A stretch of DNA of 64,000 nucleotides, taken from Sinomonas cyclohexanicum (GTDB lineage: Bacteria > Actinomycetota > Actinomycetes > Actinomycetales > Micrococcaceae). The position numbers and the translations under genes were made by a program. Below are positions 1-8,756 of this stretch, piece by piece. Under the pieces are notes generated by a model, which worked only from the letters and a program-made list of their open reading frames with translations, ran no database searches and was not told the origin of the DNA. The stretch is taken from contig NZ_AP024525.1 of assembly GCF_020886775.1 (NCBI RefSeq), positions 1,488,001-1,552,000 on the forward strand, given 5' to 3'. Positions within the stretch are counted from its first letter, which is position 1; each line of letters begins with the position of its first letter.

Positions 1-264
1 GGCCTTCACGGCCTTCGCGCTCTGAGCGCGGACGGTCTTGCGGCGGGCCCGGGTGTTCTTGTCGATGATTCCGATGCGCCGGTAGTGGTGCCGGTGGACG
101 ACCGCCTTGCGGCGGGCCCGGTGGAGGGTGTTGGGTTTGCGGCGGTCGCGGCGTGCGTGCTTGGACCGGGCGTGCAGCATTGGCGCCATCCGCACCCGCA
201 CCCGGACCGGGCGGCCCTTCCGTGCCCTCCGTGCGGTCTTTGCCGCGGTGCGCCGTGCCGCCAT
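1..264 (-). CDS. Highly basic phage protein, cut by window edge
   Basis: Open frame of 88 codons from ATG at 264 with no stop before the window edge, so the C-terminus is missing. Almost a third of the residues are Arg or Lys, and stretches such as RRTAAKTARRARKGRPVRVRV suggest nucleic-acid or head-interior contact. It begins 1 nt after the TGA of the preceding neck protein, in the same structural operon. No family is recognised. Small basic proteins at this place in siphovirus head-tail modules are often minor virion proteins, but that is inference. Confidence 0.55.
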   Translation of the reverse strand, partial: MAARRTAAKTARRARKGRPVRVRVRMAPMLHARSKHARRDRRKPNTLHRARRKAVVHRHHYRRIGIIDKNTRARRKTVRAQSAKAVKA

Positions 265-265
265 G

Positions 266-763
266 TCAGGCCTGCACGATCTCGGTCACGGTGAACTCCA
301 CATGGCACCAGGCCATGAGCTTCCCCCCGGTCGCGTCGAGGACCGGCCCGTCACGGTGGGTCTTGATCCCGTCGTGCTGGTTCGCGGCCTCGAACACGGT
401 CCCGCCCATCGACGGGTCCGCTTCCAGCCGTGCCACGGCCGCGTCGAGGAGGGCGAGCTGCCCGTTGACCCAGTCGGACCGGTCCGTGGTGGACCCGGGC
501 GGGATGAGGTACTGGTACAGCATCACGAGGAGGAACTGGTAGTCGCGCTGCTTCTGCCCGCCCGCCCTCGGCAGGGCCGGGACTGTGATGCGCGACTCCG
601 ACATGTCGGTGATGTGCAGGTACGCGGGGGTCCCGGGCACACTGTTGGCCTGCCACTGGTCCCCGAGCATCCAGTACGGGACGGCCGGGTACAGGGTGGT
701 CAGCCCGGCCACGTTCCCGGACAGCCACGTGTGCACTGCACTGTTCACCGACGCGAACGACAC
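266..763 (-). CDS. Probable neck / tail-terminator protein
   Basis: 165 aa. GTG start preceded by AGGAGG with 5 nt spacing. It contains hydrophobic strands and a WVNGQLALLDAAVARLEAD helix. It lies two genes after the capsid gene and next to an adaptor-like protein, where siphoviruses place head-closure and tail-terminator proteins. Assignment is by size and position (GTG-initiated, structural operon); no catalytic motif is present. It could equally be a head-tail stopper. Confidence 0.5.
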   Translation of the reverse strand: MSFASVNSAVHTWLSGNVAGLTTLYPAVPYWMLGDQWQANSVPGTPAYLHITDMSESRITVPALPRAGGQKQRDYQFLLVMLYQYLIPPGSTTDRSDWVNGQLALLDAAVARLEADPSMGGTVFEAANQHDGIKTHRDGPVLDATGGKLMAWCHVEFTVTEIVQA

Positions 764-775
764 ACTGGCCTCCTG

Positions 776-1687
776 CTAGTTGGTTCGCCGGTAGGGGGCG
801 AGGAGTTCCATGGCCGCGTCATAGTCGGACGAGACGCCGGGGCCGAGGAGCCCGGCCGGGTGCGCCGGCTCCCCGCCGAGGACAGGGATCGTGTACGACT
901 GGGACGCCTGGGTCTTGATCATTGCCTTGGCGATCAGGATCACGGCCTGCTTGATGTCCTGCGGGAGGGCGGTGCACGTGTCCCCGACCGTGTACGTCCC
1001 GGCCGGTGCCGCCGTCAGGGGGACCGTGGCGGGGGCCGTGGAACCGGTCGCCACCCACGTGTCCGCGACGGTGACGTACTCGGACTGGGTCTTGTCCGCG
1101 AGGACGAGCTGCTGCCCCGGCACGATCCCGAGCGGGTTCTGCACCGGCAGGTTCGCGCCGGTGGGCGCACCGGTGAGGGCCGTGTTCGCCCACCCGTTCA
1201 CGTACTGCACGGACACGTACGCGTGCCCTGACCGCCACACGGCGGACGGGGCCCACGTGGTGGTCGTGTTCGGGGGCTGGAACGGGACGGTCACGGACTT
1301 CTTGCCGATGTCCACGGTGGACAGGTCCGCGACCGCGGTCAGGGACCCGGGGACCCACCCCCACGACACGGCGGTCACCCCCACGATCGGGGTGTAGTCC
1401 AGTGGGACACGGACGGTGGGGCCGAGCCACCCGTCGGGGATGATCCGGTACCGGCCGTGCTGGGTGTCCAGTGTGGCGGCGAGTACCTTCTGGCACAGGT
1501 TGTCCGCCACGGCCGACGCACGGGCGAGCTGGAGCACCAACGCGGCGGCCTGCTGCTGGGGCGACCCGCTCGGGACAAGCTGGGACGCGTCCACACCGGT
1601 CGGGGCGTTCTGGAACTCCCACGTGGACACGTACGGGGACCGGGTCGGGTACGTGGGGGCGGTCGGGTTCACAGCCATGCCGGTCAT
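776..1687 (-). CDS. Head-tail connector (adaptor-like) protein
   Basis: 303 aa. ATG at 1687 follows GGAGG with 8 nt spacing. The N-terminal half has the helix pattern of phage gp6/gp15-type adaptors (residues about 40-75), followed by a beta-rich middle with YTPIVGVTAVSWG and a long Thr/Ala-rich section. The C-terminal helix IKQAVILIAKAMIKTQ is typical of these connector proteins. This is longer than a minimal adaptor, so the middle may be an added surface domain. Position right after the capsid and before the neck genes supports the call. Confidence 0.6.
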   Translation of the reverse strand: MTGMAVNPTAPTYPTRSPYVSTWEFQNAPTGVDASQLVPSGSPQQQAAALVLQLARASAVADNLCQKVLAATLDTQHGRYRIIPDGWLGPTVRVPLDYTPIVGVTAVSWGWVPGSLTAVADLSTVDIGKKSVTVPFQPPNTTTTWAPSAVWRSGHAYVSVQYVNGWANTALTGAPTGANLPVQNPLGIVPGQQLVLADKTQSEYVTVADTWVATGSTAPATVPLTAAPAGTYTVGDTCTALPQDIKQAVILIAKAMIKTQASQSYTIPVLGGEPAHPAGLLGPGVSSDYDAAMELLAPYRRTN

Positions 1688-1690
1688 CCG

Positions 1691-2191
1691 TCACACCTCC
1701 GGGTACTCGTGGTAGTGCTCCACTGGTGGCTGGTGGACGTGGACGGCCCAGCCGCGGCACTGGAGTTCCCCGGCGAGGCGCACGTCGAGGCGCCGCCAGT
1801 CCATCGGCGGTGACCCGTCCCGGTAGTCCCTCGCCAGTTGGGTGAACAGGTCGGGGAAGGCCCGCTTGAGCCCGGCACGGAACCGTGTGCAGCCGAGGCA
1901 GGGGAGCAGTTGCGCCCCGATGGGGTAGGCGTGCGCGCACCACGGCTCCGGACACTGGTCGAACCCGGGCAGGACCCCGGCGTGGATGCCGATGTCGTGC
2001 TCCACCGTGACCAGATCCGTGCCGTGGTCGTCCCACTGTTCGGCGAGGAGGTGGTGGTACGCGTCCGGCCGGGCCGGGTCGAGTTCGTACCCGACCCAGC
2101 CGGGCGCGTGCTGGTCGAGGCGTTCCCGGGTGCGGTCGTCCAGCCGTGTGAACGGCACAACGACACGCACCCGGGACACCACCGAATCCAC
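1691..2191 (-). CDS. Glycosyltransferase-like (GT-A type) phage protein
   Basis: 166 aa, GTG start 2 nt after the capsid gene's TAG. The N-terminus gives a strand (VRVVVPFTRL), then LVTVEHDIGIHAGVL, which resembles the acidic EHD/DxD segment of GT-A glycosyltransferases, then CPEPWCAHAYPIG and LGCTRFRAGL, a Cys/aromatic motif I associate with small GT-like proteins of actinobacteria and their phages. It lies between the capsid and connector genes. Activity is unproven; it is short for a full GT2 enzyme. A virion-decorating role is inference. Confidence 0.45.
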   Translation of the reverse strand: MDSVVSRVRVVVPFTRLDDRTRERLDQHAPGWVGYELDPARPDAYHHLLAEQWDDHGTDLVTVEHDIGIHAGVLPGFDQCPEPWCAHAYPIGAQLLPCLGCTRFRAGLKRAFPDLFTQLARDYRDGSPPMDWRRLDVRLAGELQCRGWAVHVHQPPVEHYHEYPEV

Positions 2192-2193
2192 TG

Positions 2194-3651
2194 CTAGGAC
2201 TGGATGTTGTACAGGACGGCCTGCGCGGCCGGTGCACGGTTGATCAGCGCCGAGGACGAGTAGACTTCACCGTCCCAACGCGGGCCACCGCCGACACCAG
2301 CGGTGCGCGCCGCACCGTACTGGAAGTCCTGGAGCGTGTCGAGGTTCCGCAGCTCGAACACGTTCGAGTAGCCCGCGTTCGGGAAGTTCACCCGGTCGGT
2401 GCGGGCGATCAGGGTGCCCGGGACCATGTTCGGGTGGACCTCGATACGCACCGGCACACCACCGGCGGACTTGTTCACGTAGTGCCCGATGAACCCGCCC
2501 GCGGTCACGTCCGAGCGCCCATCGGCGCCGGGCGTGAAGTACGTGTTCTGCGTGCCGGAGCTGAGGATCAGCTTCGACAGTGCAGCCGCGTCCTTCGACG
2601 AGCACATGTACGCGTCCGGGGACAGGAACGTCGCCTGGTAGATGGCGTCGTTGAGGGCGTCGAGCTCGTTGATGTTCTGCCCGGAGCCGGTGAACGCGGC
2701 ACCGTCGAGGGACGTGAACACGGCACCGGAGGGGCTGCCCGTCCCGTGGGTGACGAGGCCGTTGCCGTTCGCGGCGGCGTTGTAGTCGCCGGCGAGGGTC
2801 GCGAGGAGACCGTTGAACTCGTTCGGGTTCGCCGAGGAGTCCGACGCGGGGACCGACGTGGGGGCCACGGTGGACAGGTTCGGGAGGGTGGGGACGGCCT
2901 GGTTCGCGGTCGGGATCGACGTGATCGTGACCTTGTTCACGATCGTGGTCGTGTAGTAGAACCCTGCGACGAACCAGTCGTACGCGACGGCACCGGGGAC
3001 CGCGGCCACCGTGGCGGTGGCCGAGTGGGTCGCGGCGGCGACCGTGGAGGTCGTCACCGAGCCCTGCGCGGACGCCACGGTCGAACCACCGTAGTAGTAG
3101 TTCGTGGCCGTGCGGGCCGCGACCTTGACGTTGACCGCGGCCGACGCGGCGATGCTGCCGCCAGTGTCCGACTGCGCCACCGAGGGGGTCCCGGGGGTGT
3201 TGAGGGCGAAGTTCTGCCCACCGAGCGAGACCCGGTCCGCACCGATCTTGTACTGCCCCATCGTGGAGAACACCTCACGGGCGTGGGCGTCGTCGAACCC
3301 GCGGGCGAGCGCCACAGCGTCCTTCGTGACCGTGTACCCGTAGCCGAGCTTCTGGTACGGAACGGACACCGTGATCAGGTTGTCCTTGTGCAGCGGGGCC
3401 GCGGAGTCGAACGCCGTGGCCGGGTTGAGCTGCTGGTTGTTGATGTTCGTCATGACACGCCAGATCGCGAACGGGCCGCCCTCGTCGGGGGTCGTCTGCG
3501 CGAGCATGTTGTACCACGAGGCCGGGACGGGGATGTTCTGGATGATCCCCATGAGGTCGATGCCCTGGAGGCCTGTGGCCGTGAGCATGCCGGACGTGGA
3601 TGCCTTCTTGATCTGGGCCAGTGCTTCCTGGCCTACCTGGTCGAGGTTCAT
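2194..3651 (-). CDS. Major capsid protein (HK97 fold, with insertion)
   Basis: 485 aa. An N-terminal helical segment (about 1-60) is followed by E-loop-like and P-domain-like regions (VTVPYQKLGYGYTVTKDAVAL-type strand-helix order), and the C-terminus has the A-domain-like PVRIEVHPNMVPGTLIARTD strand. Residues about 165-275 form a Thr/Ala/Val-rich beta region (SVTTSTVAAATHSATATV, GAVAYDWFVAGFYYTTTIV) that looks like an inserted Ig/fibronectin-type domain. Downstream of scaffold and protease genes, as expected. Capsid identity is by order, size and sequence style. Confidence 0.75.
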   Translation of the reverse strand: MNLDQVGQEALAQIKKASTSGMLTATGLQGIDLMGIIQNIPVPASWYNMLAQTTPDEGGPFAIWRVMTNINNQQLNPATAFDSAAPLHKDNLITVSVPYQKLGYGYTVTKDAVALARGFDDAHAREVFSTMGQYKIGADRVSLGGQNFALNTPGTPSVAQSDTGGSIAASAAVNVKVAARTATNYYYGGSTVASAQGSVTTSTVAAATHSATATVAAVPGAVAYDWFVAGFYYTTTIVNKVTITSIPTANQAVPTLPNLSTVAPTSVPASDSSANPNEFNGLLATLAGDYNAAANGNGLVTHGTGSPSGAVFTSLDGAAFTGSGQNINELDALNDAIYQATFLSPDAYMCSSKDAAALSKLILSSGTQNTYFTPGADGRSDVTAGGFIGHYVNKSAGGVPVRIEVHPNMVPGTLIARTDRVNFPNAGYSNVFELRNLDTLQDFQYGAARTAGVGGGPRWDGEVYSSSALINRAPAAQAVLYNIQS

Positions 3652-3673
3652 TTCTCTGCTTCCGTGTGTGCGG

Positions 3674-3723
3674 GCACACCCGTGCGGCCCCGCGGCCCTG
3701 TGCGGGCTGGGGGCCGGGTGTGC
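3674..3723. other. 9-bp hairpin in capsid leader
   Basis: GCACACCCG at 3674-3682 is perfectly complementary to CGGGTGTGC at 3715-3723, with a GC-rich 32-nt loop. It sits in the only sizeable gap of the head operon, between the scaffold stop (3746) and the capsid start (3651). It may be an RNA processing or attenuation hairpin that adjusts capsid expression; no T-tract follows on the minus strand. Confidence 0.5.
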
Positions 3724-3745
3724 GGTGCTGAGTGGGTTGGGGGTG

Positions 3746-5314
3746 CTAGAAGCGGTCGGCCACGTTGTTGAAGTGGGCCGTGCCGCCGCCGGTGAGGGCG
3801 TCCTTCAGTTGGGCGAGGGCAAGATCCTTGTGGGTCTTGATCACGTCGGACTGGGTGCGTGCCTCTGCTGCGGCCTTGCGGAGGTCGGCGTGGGGATCCG
3901 TTGCGGGATCGCGTTCCGCGAGGCCGGGTGTGCCGGTTGCCCCGTTGAGGAGGGGGGATCGGCGGTCGTCCGGCAGTGCCCCGAACTTCTCGACACGCTC
4001 CTGCAACGCCTGCACCGTTTCCGCCAGATCCGCCGACTTGGCGATCTGCTCCGCGAGGGGGGTGAGGAGTTCTTTGAGCACGGCGGCGATGTCCGTGGTG
4101 GTGGCCGTCTCGGTGACGACGGGGCCAGTGCCCTTCTCTACGGGCGACTGGACGGTCTGGGTTCCGGGGATGGTGCGTTCGGTTTCGTCCCCGTCGGCGG
4201 GGGCGTCTGCTGCGGCGTCCTCCACGGGTTCGTCCTCGTCGGTGTCCTCGGCCGTATCCTCGGCGGTGGGGCCGGGTTCCACGGGGGTGATGCTGTCGGG
4301 TGCGACAACGCCGATGAGGTGCCCGGCGGCGTCGTACACGGCGGTCAGGGTGTCCGCCTTCGTCAGGGTTTCGGCCTCCGCGGCCGGGGTCTCAGGGGTC
4401 TGCTGCTCGGCCACGGGTGTCTCCTTCTCAACTTGGGTGGTGGGTTGTGGTGCATGGGGGAGTGCGGCGAGGGTCCCGGCGACCGCGGTGGCGGCGTCCT
4501 TCAGGGCGGTCCCGTCGGGTGCGGGCAGGGCCCGGCCGGTCTTCACGACCGGGGCGAGGCCCTCGATGGTCGCCAGCACGTCCGGGTCGATGGCGGCGGC
4601 TGCCTTCAGGACGGCCGCGTCGTCGGCGGCCATGACCTCCCCGTCCTCCCCCGCCGCGTACACGGCGAGGACACCGATGGCGTGGTCGATCGCGCAGCAC
4701 GCCTCGGAGAGGTCGAGGGCGTCCCAGAAGTCGTCCGGGTCGCCGGCGGCGGCCTCGATCTGCTCCCGGGTGGTGAGGAGGTCCACGGCGTGCTTCGCAC
4801 GGGTGAGGACCGCGATCCACTTCCGGGCGGTGGCCGCGTCGGTGGCTTCCCAGTCCCGGTCCCCGGGGGTGATGGGTGTGCCTTCGACGGCGAGGGGCTC
4901 GGTCAGGTCTGTGGGGGCGTCGGCCTTGGCCACGTCGCCCTCCTTCCACGTGTCGGGGAGCTGTGCCACGAAACTGGCCCCCTTCCGGTGGGCGATGGAG
5001 ATGATCTTGGCTTTGATGGCGTCACGGTCGCCCTTGGCCCGTCCGAGGGAGTGGGCGGCTGCGGCGACGTCTTCGGGTTCGGCGATGGGGAATGACCGGT
5101 CGGGGCCGGCGAAGTCCGAGTCGGGGAGCGAGTCGCGTTCCTTGGCCGGGATGTCGCGTTTGATGAGGTCCCGGACCGTGCCGGCCGGGACCATGCCGCC
5201 CCCGGACTTGGCGATCAGGAACCGGTGCCCGTTCGCGGCCCGCCCGACGAGGTCGACCCGGTCGATGTCCGCGTCGTACAGCTCCGTCATTTCATCCGGT
5301 GCATGGTCAGTCAT
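3746..5314 (-). CDS. Capsid scaffold-like protein with XkdF-associated N-terminus
   Basis: 522 aa. The start ATG overlaps the end of the 56-aa gene by 8 nt. Residues about 10-40 (TELYDADIDRVDLVGRAANG) resemble the segment that accompanies XkdF-type proteases. Residues about 60-115 contain DFAGPDRSFPIAEPEDVAAA and IKAKIISIAHRKG, a small helical domain common in phage head genes. The centre is acidic and low complexity (EDTAEDTDEDEPVEDAAADA), and the C-terminus is coiled-coil-like. Lying between protease and capsid, it most likely serves as scaffold or as a minor head protein. Confidence 0.55.
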   Translation of the reverse strand: MTDHAPDEMTELYDADIDRVDLVGRAANGHRFLIAKSGGGMVPAGTVRDLIKRDIPAKERDSLPDSDFAGPDRSFPIAEPEDVAAAAHSLGRAKGDRDAIKAKIISIAHRKGASFVAQLPDTWKEGDVAKADAPTDLTEPLAVEGTPITPGDRDWEATDAATARKWIAVLTRAKHAVDLLTTREQIEAAAGDPDDFWDALDLSEACCAIDHAIGVLAVYAAGEDGEVMAADDAAVLKAAAAIDPDVLATIEGLAPVVKTGRALPAPDGTALKDAATAVAGTLAALPHAPQPTTQVEKETPVAEQQTPETPAAEAETLTKADTLTAVYDAAGHLIGVVAPDSITPVEPGPTAEDTAEDTDEDEPVEDAAADAPADGDETERTIPGTQTVQSPVEKGTGPVVTETATTTDIAAVLKELLTPLAEQIAKSADLAETVQALQERVEKFGALPDDRRSPLLNGATGTPGLAERDPATDPHADLRKAAAEARTQSDVIKTHKDLALAQLKDALTGGGTAHFNNVADRF

Positions 5315-5477
5315 GGTGGGCCTCCCTGATGTGGGCCATGAAGGGCTCGGGGTCGGCGTGGAGTTTCGCCGTGACAGCGGACCCGTCCGGGGTTCGGTCG
5401 CCGAGGGTGATCGCCGTGAACATGTGGACGGTCACGCCGCAGACGGGGCATGTGACCGGTACGGGGGACGACTTCAT
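5307..5477 (-). CDS. 56-aa zinc-finger microprotein
   Basis: ATG at 5477 overlaps the TGA of the protease gene (ATGA), and its own TGA overlaps the next start by 8 nt, so it is translationally coupled on both sides. The product contains CPVCGVTVHMF and ends PFMAHIREAHHD, a C-x2-C...H-x3-H arrangement typical of small treble-clef or C2H2 fingers. The exact overlaps make this a convincing gene. Function unknown. Confidence 0.7.
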   Translation of the reverse strand: MKSSPVPVTCPVCGVTVHMFTAITLGDRTPDGSAVTAKLHADPEPFMAHIREAHHD

Positions 5478-5857
5478 TCGGTGCTCCTCTGGCGGCGCTT
5501 GGCCTGCCCCTGCGGTGAGAACCCGGTGATGTCACCGGACTGGTAGAGGGCCCACGCGGGGCCGTCGAGTATGCAGCCGATCAGCCAGTCCCCGGCCCGG
5601 ATCACGACCCCGTCCCCGAGGTCCCAGTCGGGGCCGCGGTAGATGTACGACTCCACGACGTCCGCGTGCCCCTCGGTGCCGTCCTCGTGGAACAGGCCAA
5701 TGTCGCGGGGGCCCTGCATGAACGCCCACGCGGCCCGCTCCAGCTCCTCCGGGGTGAAGCAGTCACGGGACCCGTCCGCGCCGGTCACGATCCGCGGGTC
5801 GGGGCCCGCCTGATACGCGACGCCCAAAACGTAACGTTGGGGTGTGTCGCCGTCCAC
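5474..5857 (-). CDS. XkdF-type prohead serine protease
   Basis: 127 aa. The order YVLGVAYQAG, FTPEELERAAWAFMQ, IGLFHEDGTEGHADVVESYIYRG, WLIGCILDGPAWALYQSGDITGFSPQG matches the XkdF/S78_2 protease family: His in the HEDG segment and Ser in GFSPQG are the probable catalytic pair. Its place, directly after the portal fusion and before scaffold and capsid, is the usual one. It would cleave scaffold and capsid N-termini in the prohead. Confidence 0.75.
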   Translation of the reverse strand: MDGDTPQRYVLGVAYQAGPDPRIVTGADGSRDCFTPEELERAAWAFMQGPRDIGLFHEDGTEGHADVVESYIYRGPDWDLGDGVVIRAGDWLIGCILDGPAWALYQSGDITGFSPQGQAKRRQRSTE

Positions 5858-5866
5858 GGGTCCTCC

Positions 5867-8752
5867 TTAGTGGGGTGCGTGGGGGGATGCGGCGCACCGG
5901 CAGCGCGGGTGCGCGGGGATGAGTCCCTGCTCGGACATGGGGTAGGGGTTGCGGGATGCCCCGTCGAGGCAGACCGGGCACGCCCCGGCACTGACGACCC
6001 AGTCCCATTGGGTGACCCCGTAGGACCGGTACGCGGCCATCCCCGCGGCGGTCGCGAGGCGCGCTATCTCGGTGTGGGCGATGAGCTCCGCCCGGGCGGC
6101 GTCCCCGAGGAACGCGTCGATGAGGTTGGCGGTGCTGTCCACGGTGAGGCCACGGGTCACGGCGTCCTCCACGATGGCCCCGATACGGGTCAGGGTGGTG
6201 TCGTCGATGCCCTTGATCGTGGTCCCGGCCCGGTTCATGGCTTCAAGCCACACGGCCCCGGTGGGTGGGCCTTCGAGTGCCCCGGGTTTCCACCCGTCGA
6301 GGCTGTTCGGGTCCTGTCCGGTGTCCGCGGCGGCGGCGAGGGTGCCCGCGTTGGCGGCGTCGGCCCACATGGCGGCCAGGACTTGGGCGAGGGCGTCACC
6401 GGTGAGGGTGGCCCCGTTCGTGTCCCACGCGCCGGCGTGGGCGGCCGCGGCGATCAGGTCCGGGTCTGCCCCGTTGCGGATCGCGTCCGCGACCCTCGGC
6501 GCCCAGTAGTCCGTGAGGGTCAGGTCAATGCGGTGGTAGGCGGTGGGGTTGGGCGGGGTGGCCCGCCAGTCACCTTTTGGGGAACCACCCGCGTCCCGGG
6601 CAGCCTTGTTCAGGGCTGCGGCCTCGGTGGGGGTGTGGTGGCGGAAGTCGAAGTCACGCCACCGGCCCGACCTGTGCCGCGCCTTCGTGAACGCCGCGAA
6701 CTTCGCCAACTCGGCACGGCGCGCGGCCGCCGCATCACCCGACGCGGCGGCGGCGATCATGTCCCACGGGTTCGCGGCGGCCTCGAACCGGAGCGCACCC
6801 ATGCCGGGCACGTCTGCGGGCTCCCACCATGCGCACGTCTCGATCTGGTCCCCGCCCGGGTCGTCCGGGTTCTGGACGCGCCCCTCGGACAGGTTGATCG
6901 GCAGGTCAGTCTCGGAGCCGATGAGCCACACGAACCCGGCATAGATGCCCGACTGCCACGACCCGGCCTCGCGGCCGGGGGGGAGCTCCAGCCCTGTCTC
7001 CTCGGACCATTCACGGCATGCGGCCGCGAACGGGGTCTCGCGGCCTTCGATGTGGCCGCCGGGGAGTTCCCACCGGCCCGCGGCGGGGTCCCCGTCGGTG
7101 AGGGCCCGCTGGAGCAGGAGGACACGGCCCGTGTCGTCGGCGACGACGGCGAGGCCCGCGACCGTGGGGGCGGTCTGGGCTTCCTTCGCCGCCGGCGTGG
7201 CGGGGACCGGCTGGGCGGGGTGCGGGTGCTCCGTCTCCGGGTGCGCCGGGTCGTCCGGGTCCTGGGGGGCGCGCTTGAAGTCCGGGTTCCCCGGCAGTTT
7301 GTCCGGGAACAGCCCCGGGGTCGCATCCGACGGGTACGGGAGGTCCGCGTCCACAGCCGGGGCCTTCGTCTCCGCATCCGACTTGCCCGCGATCGCCAAC
7401 AGTTCATTGAACGGGATGAGGCCCTGACGGGTCGTCGCGTAGAACCTCGGAATCGGCCGCTCATTGTCCACCGGCAGACCCAGGAGCTCCTCACGCGCCT
7501 CGTCCACCGACGCGATGCCCGTGTCCACGTAGATCTTCCACGCCTGCGCCTCAGCGAGACGGTCCTCCGTGTCACGGCCCGTGTTCAGCTTGAACTCAAC
7601 CGGCAGGCCAAGGTCATGCTGCAAATACCTGGACATGTGCCGCTCCACGAACCGCACCCACGGGAGCGTGTTCACCCGGAACTGGATGTCCGTCTGCGTC
7701 TCACCATTCGCCCGGTTCACATCAGCGGTGAACCCGAGATCCTGGGGGACCACACCGAACGACATGGCCGTCTTCTTCGCCAGCCACTCCGGGAAGAGGG
7801 GGTCGAACTTGTCCGGGGCCGTCGCCGTGAACTTCGCCGAGTTCGGCACGATCACGAGCTTGTGGAGGATGGACTGGTCACCCATGAACATGGAATCCCA
7901 GTAGTCCTGCCACTCCGCGACCTGGTCCGGGGACGACGTGTCCGGTGGGGCCTCCATGAACCCGCCCGGGATGGACCCTTCGGTGAACATCTGGAGGAGG
8001 TGCCACTGGTGCTTCAGGTCCGTGGACATGTTCACGACGATGGATTCCAGCGGCGCCATCCCGTACGGGGAGTCCTGCTGCTTCCGGAACGTCGTGAACA
8101 GGAGATCCTCGGACGTGAACTGCTGCGACACTTCGCCCTTGATGATCTGCTGGTACGCGACGGCGGGCGGGCCCGGGCGGCGGCCCCTGCCGTCCACGAG
8201 CGGGTACACGGTGGCACCGTCGACGACCTCAAGGCCGATCACGTCACCGTTGTAGTTGCGGCGACGGTACAGGGGGCCCGCGTCGAACGTGAGGATGTTC
8301 TCCATCCACATCGCGAGCCACTGGTCCCACGGGTTCTCCCGGTCGGGGAACTCCAGTGCACGGCGGGCCGCACGGATCGCCGCGTCCGCGTCCCCGTTGA
8401 AGCCCTCCTGCGCGGTGAACAGGGGCTCCATGGACCGCAGCTCGTCGATCTTGTGGTTCTTGCAGATCGTGGCGATGTCGTAGGAGCGGAGGAGCTCACG
8501 GAGTACCTCGTAGGAGGTACGGCCCCACGCCTGACGGTTCCGGTAGCCGATGTTGACGGCGGCCGGGTAGTCCATGGCCCGGGGCTGGCCGGAGTAGCCG
8601 CGGACGGGGGTGAGGGGCTGGCCCGGGCCGAGGGCCAACGAACTGTCCATGCCCTGCTGCGCGTAGGCGTCGGAGATGGGTTCGGGGAGGGTCAGGCCAC
8701 CGGGGCGGAAGGTGGTGTTAAACGCGGTCCGGATACCGTCGAACAGGCCCAA
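5867..8752 (-). CDS. Portal protein fused to Nudix hydrolase and MuF domains
   Basis: 961 aa, roughly double an ordinary portal. Residues 1-470 are a portal protein (SYDIATICKNHKIDELRSM, SPYGMAPLESIVVNMSTD, SFGVVPQDLGFT). A Pro-rich linker (about 470-528) leads to a Nudix domain at about 530-655 with an intact Nudix box: G566, E572, R580-E581, E584-E585, G587. Residues about 840-961 are MuF/head-morphogenesis-like with HTEIARLATAAG, C925-x2-C928 and HPRCRC (C951, C953). The frame is uninterrupted, so this is a real single ORF. The Nudix partner domain is the unusual part. Confidence 0.85.
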   Translation of the reverse strand: MGLFDGIRTAFNTTFRPGGLTLPEPISDAYAQQGMDSSLALGPGQPLTPVRGYSGQPRAMDYPAAVNIGYRNRQAWGRTSYEVLRELLRSYDIATICKNHKIDELRSMEPLFTAQEGFNGDADAAIRAARRALEFPDRENPWDQWLAMWMENILTFDAGPLYRRRNYNGDVIGLEVVDGATVYPLVDGRGRRPGPPAVAYQQIIKGEVSQQFTSEDLLFTTFRKQQDSPYGMAPLESIVVNMSTDLKHQWHLLQMFTEGSIPGGFMEAPPDTSSPDQVAEWQDYWDSMFMGDQSILHKLVIVPNSAKFTATAPDKFDPLFPEWLAKKTAMSFGVVPQDLGFTADVNRANGETQTDIQFRVNTLPWVRFVERHMSRYLQHDLGLPVEFKLNTGRDTEDRLAEAQAWKIYVDTGIASVDEAREELLGLPVDNERPIPRFYATTRQGLIPFNELLAIAGKSDAETKAPAVDADLPYPSDATPGLFPDKLPGNPDFKRAPQDPDDPAHPETEHPHPAQPVPATPAAKEAQTAPTVAGLAVVADDTGRVLLLQRALTDGDPAAGRWELPGGHIEGRETPFAAACREWSEETGLELPPGREAGSWQSGIYAGFVWLIGSETDLPINLSEGRVQNPDDPGGDQIETCAWWEPADVPGMGALRFEAAANPWDMIAAAASGDAAAARRAELAKFAAFTKARHRSGRWRDFDFRHHTPTEAAALNKAARDAGGSPKGDWRATPPNPTAYHRIDLTLTDYWAPRVADAIRNGADPDLIAAAAHAGAWDTNGATLTGDALAQVLAAMWADAANAGTLAAAADTGQDPNSLDGWKPGALEGPPTGAVWLEAMNRAGTTIKGIDDTTLTRIGAIVEDAVTRGLTVDSTANLIDAFLGDAARAELIAHTEIARLATAAGMAAYRSYGVTQWDWVVSAGACPVCLDGASRNPYPMSEQGLIPAHPRCRCAASPHAPH

Positions 8753-8756
8753 GCGT

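Noticed and set aside
107-1231. Long plus-strand open frames over the head genes (also 2434-3771, 3371-5095, 5666-8824)
   Set aside because: Composition shadows of high-GC minus-strand genes; Arg/Gly/Pro-rich with no domain, while the opposite frames encode recognised proteins.
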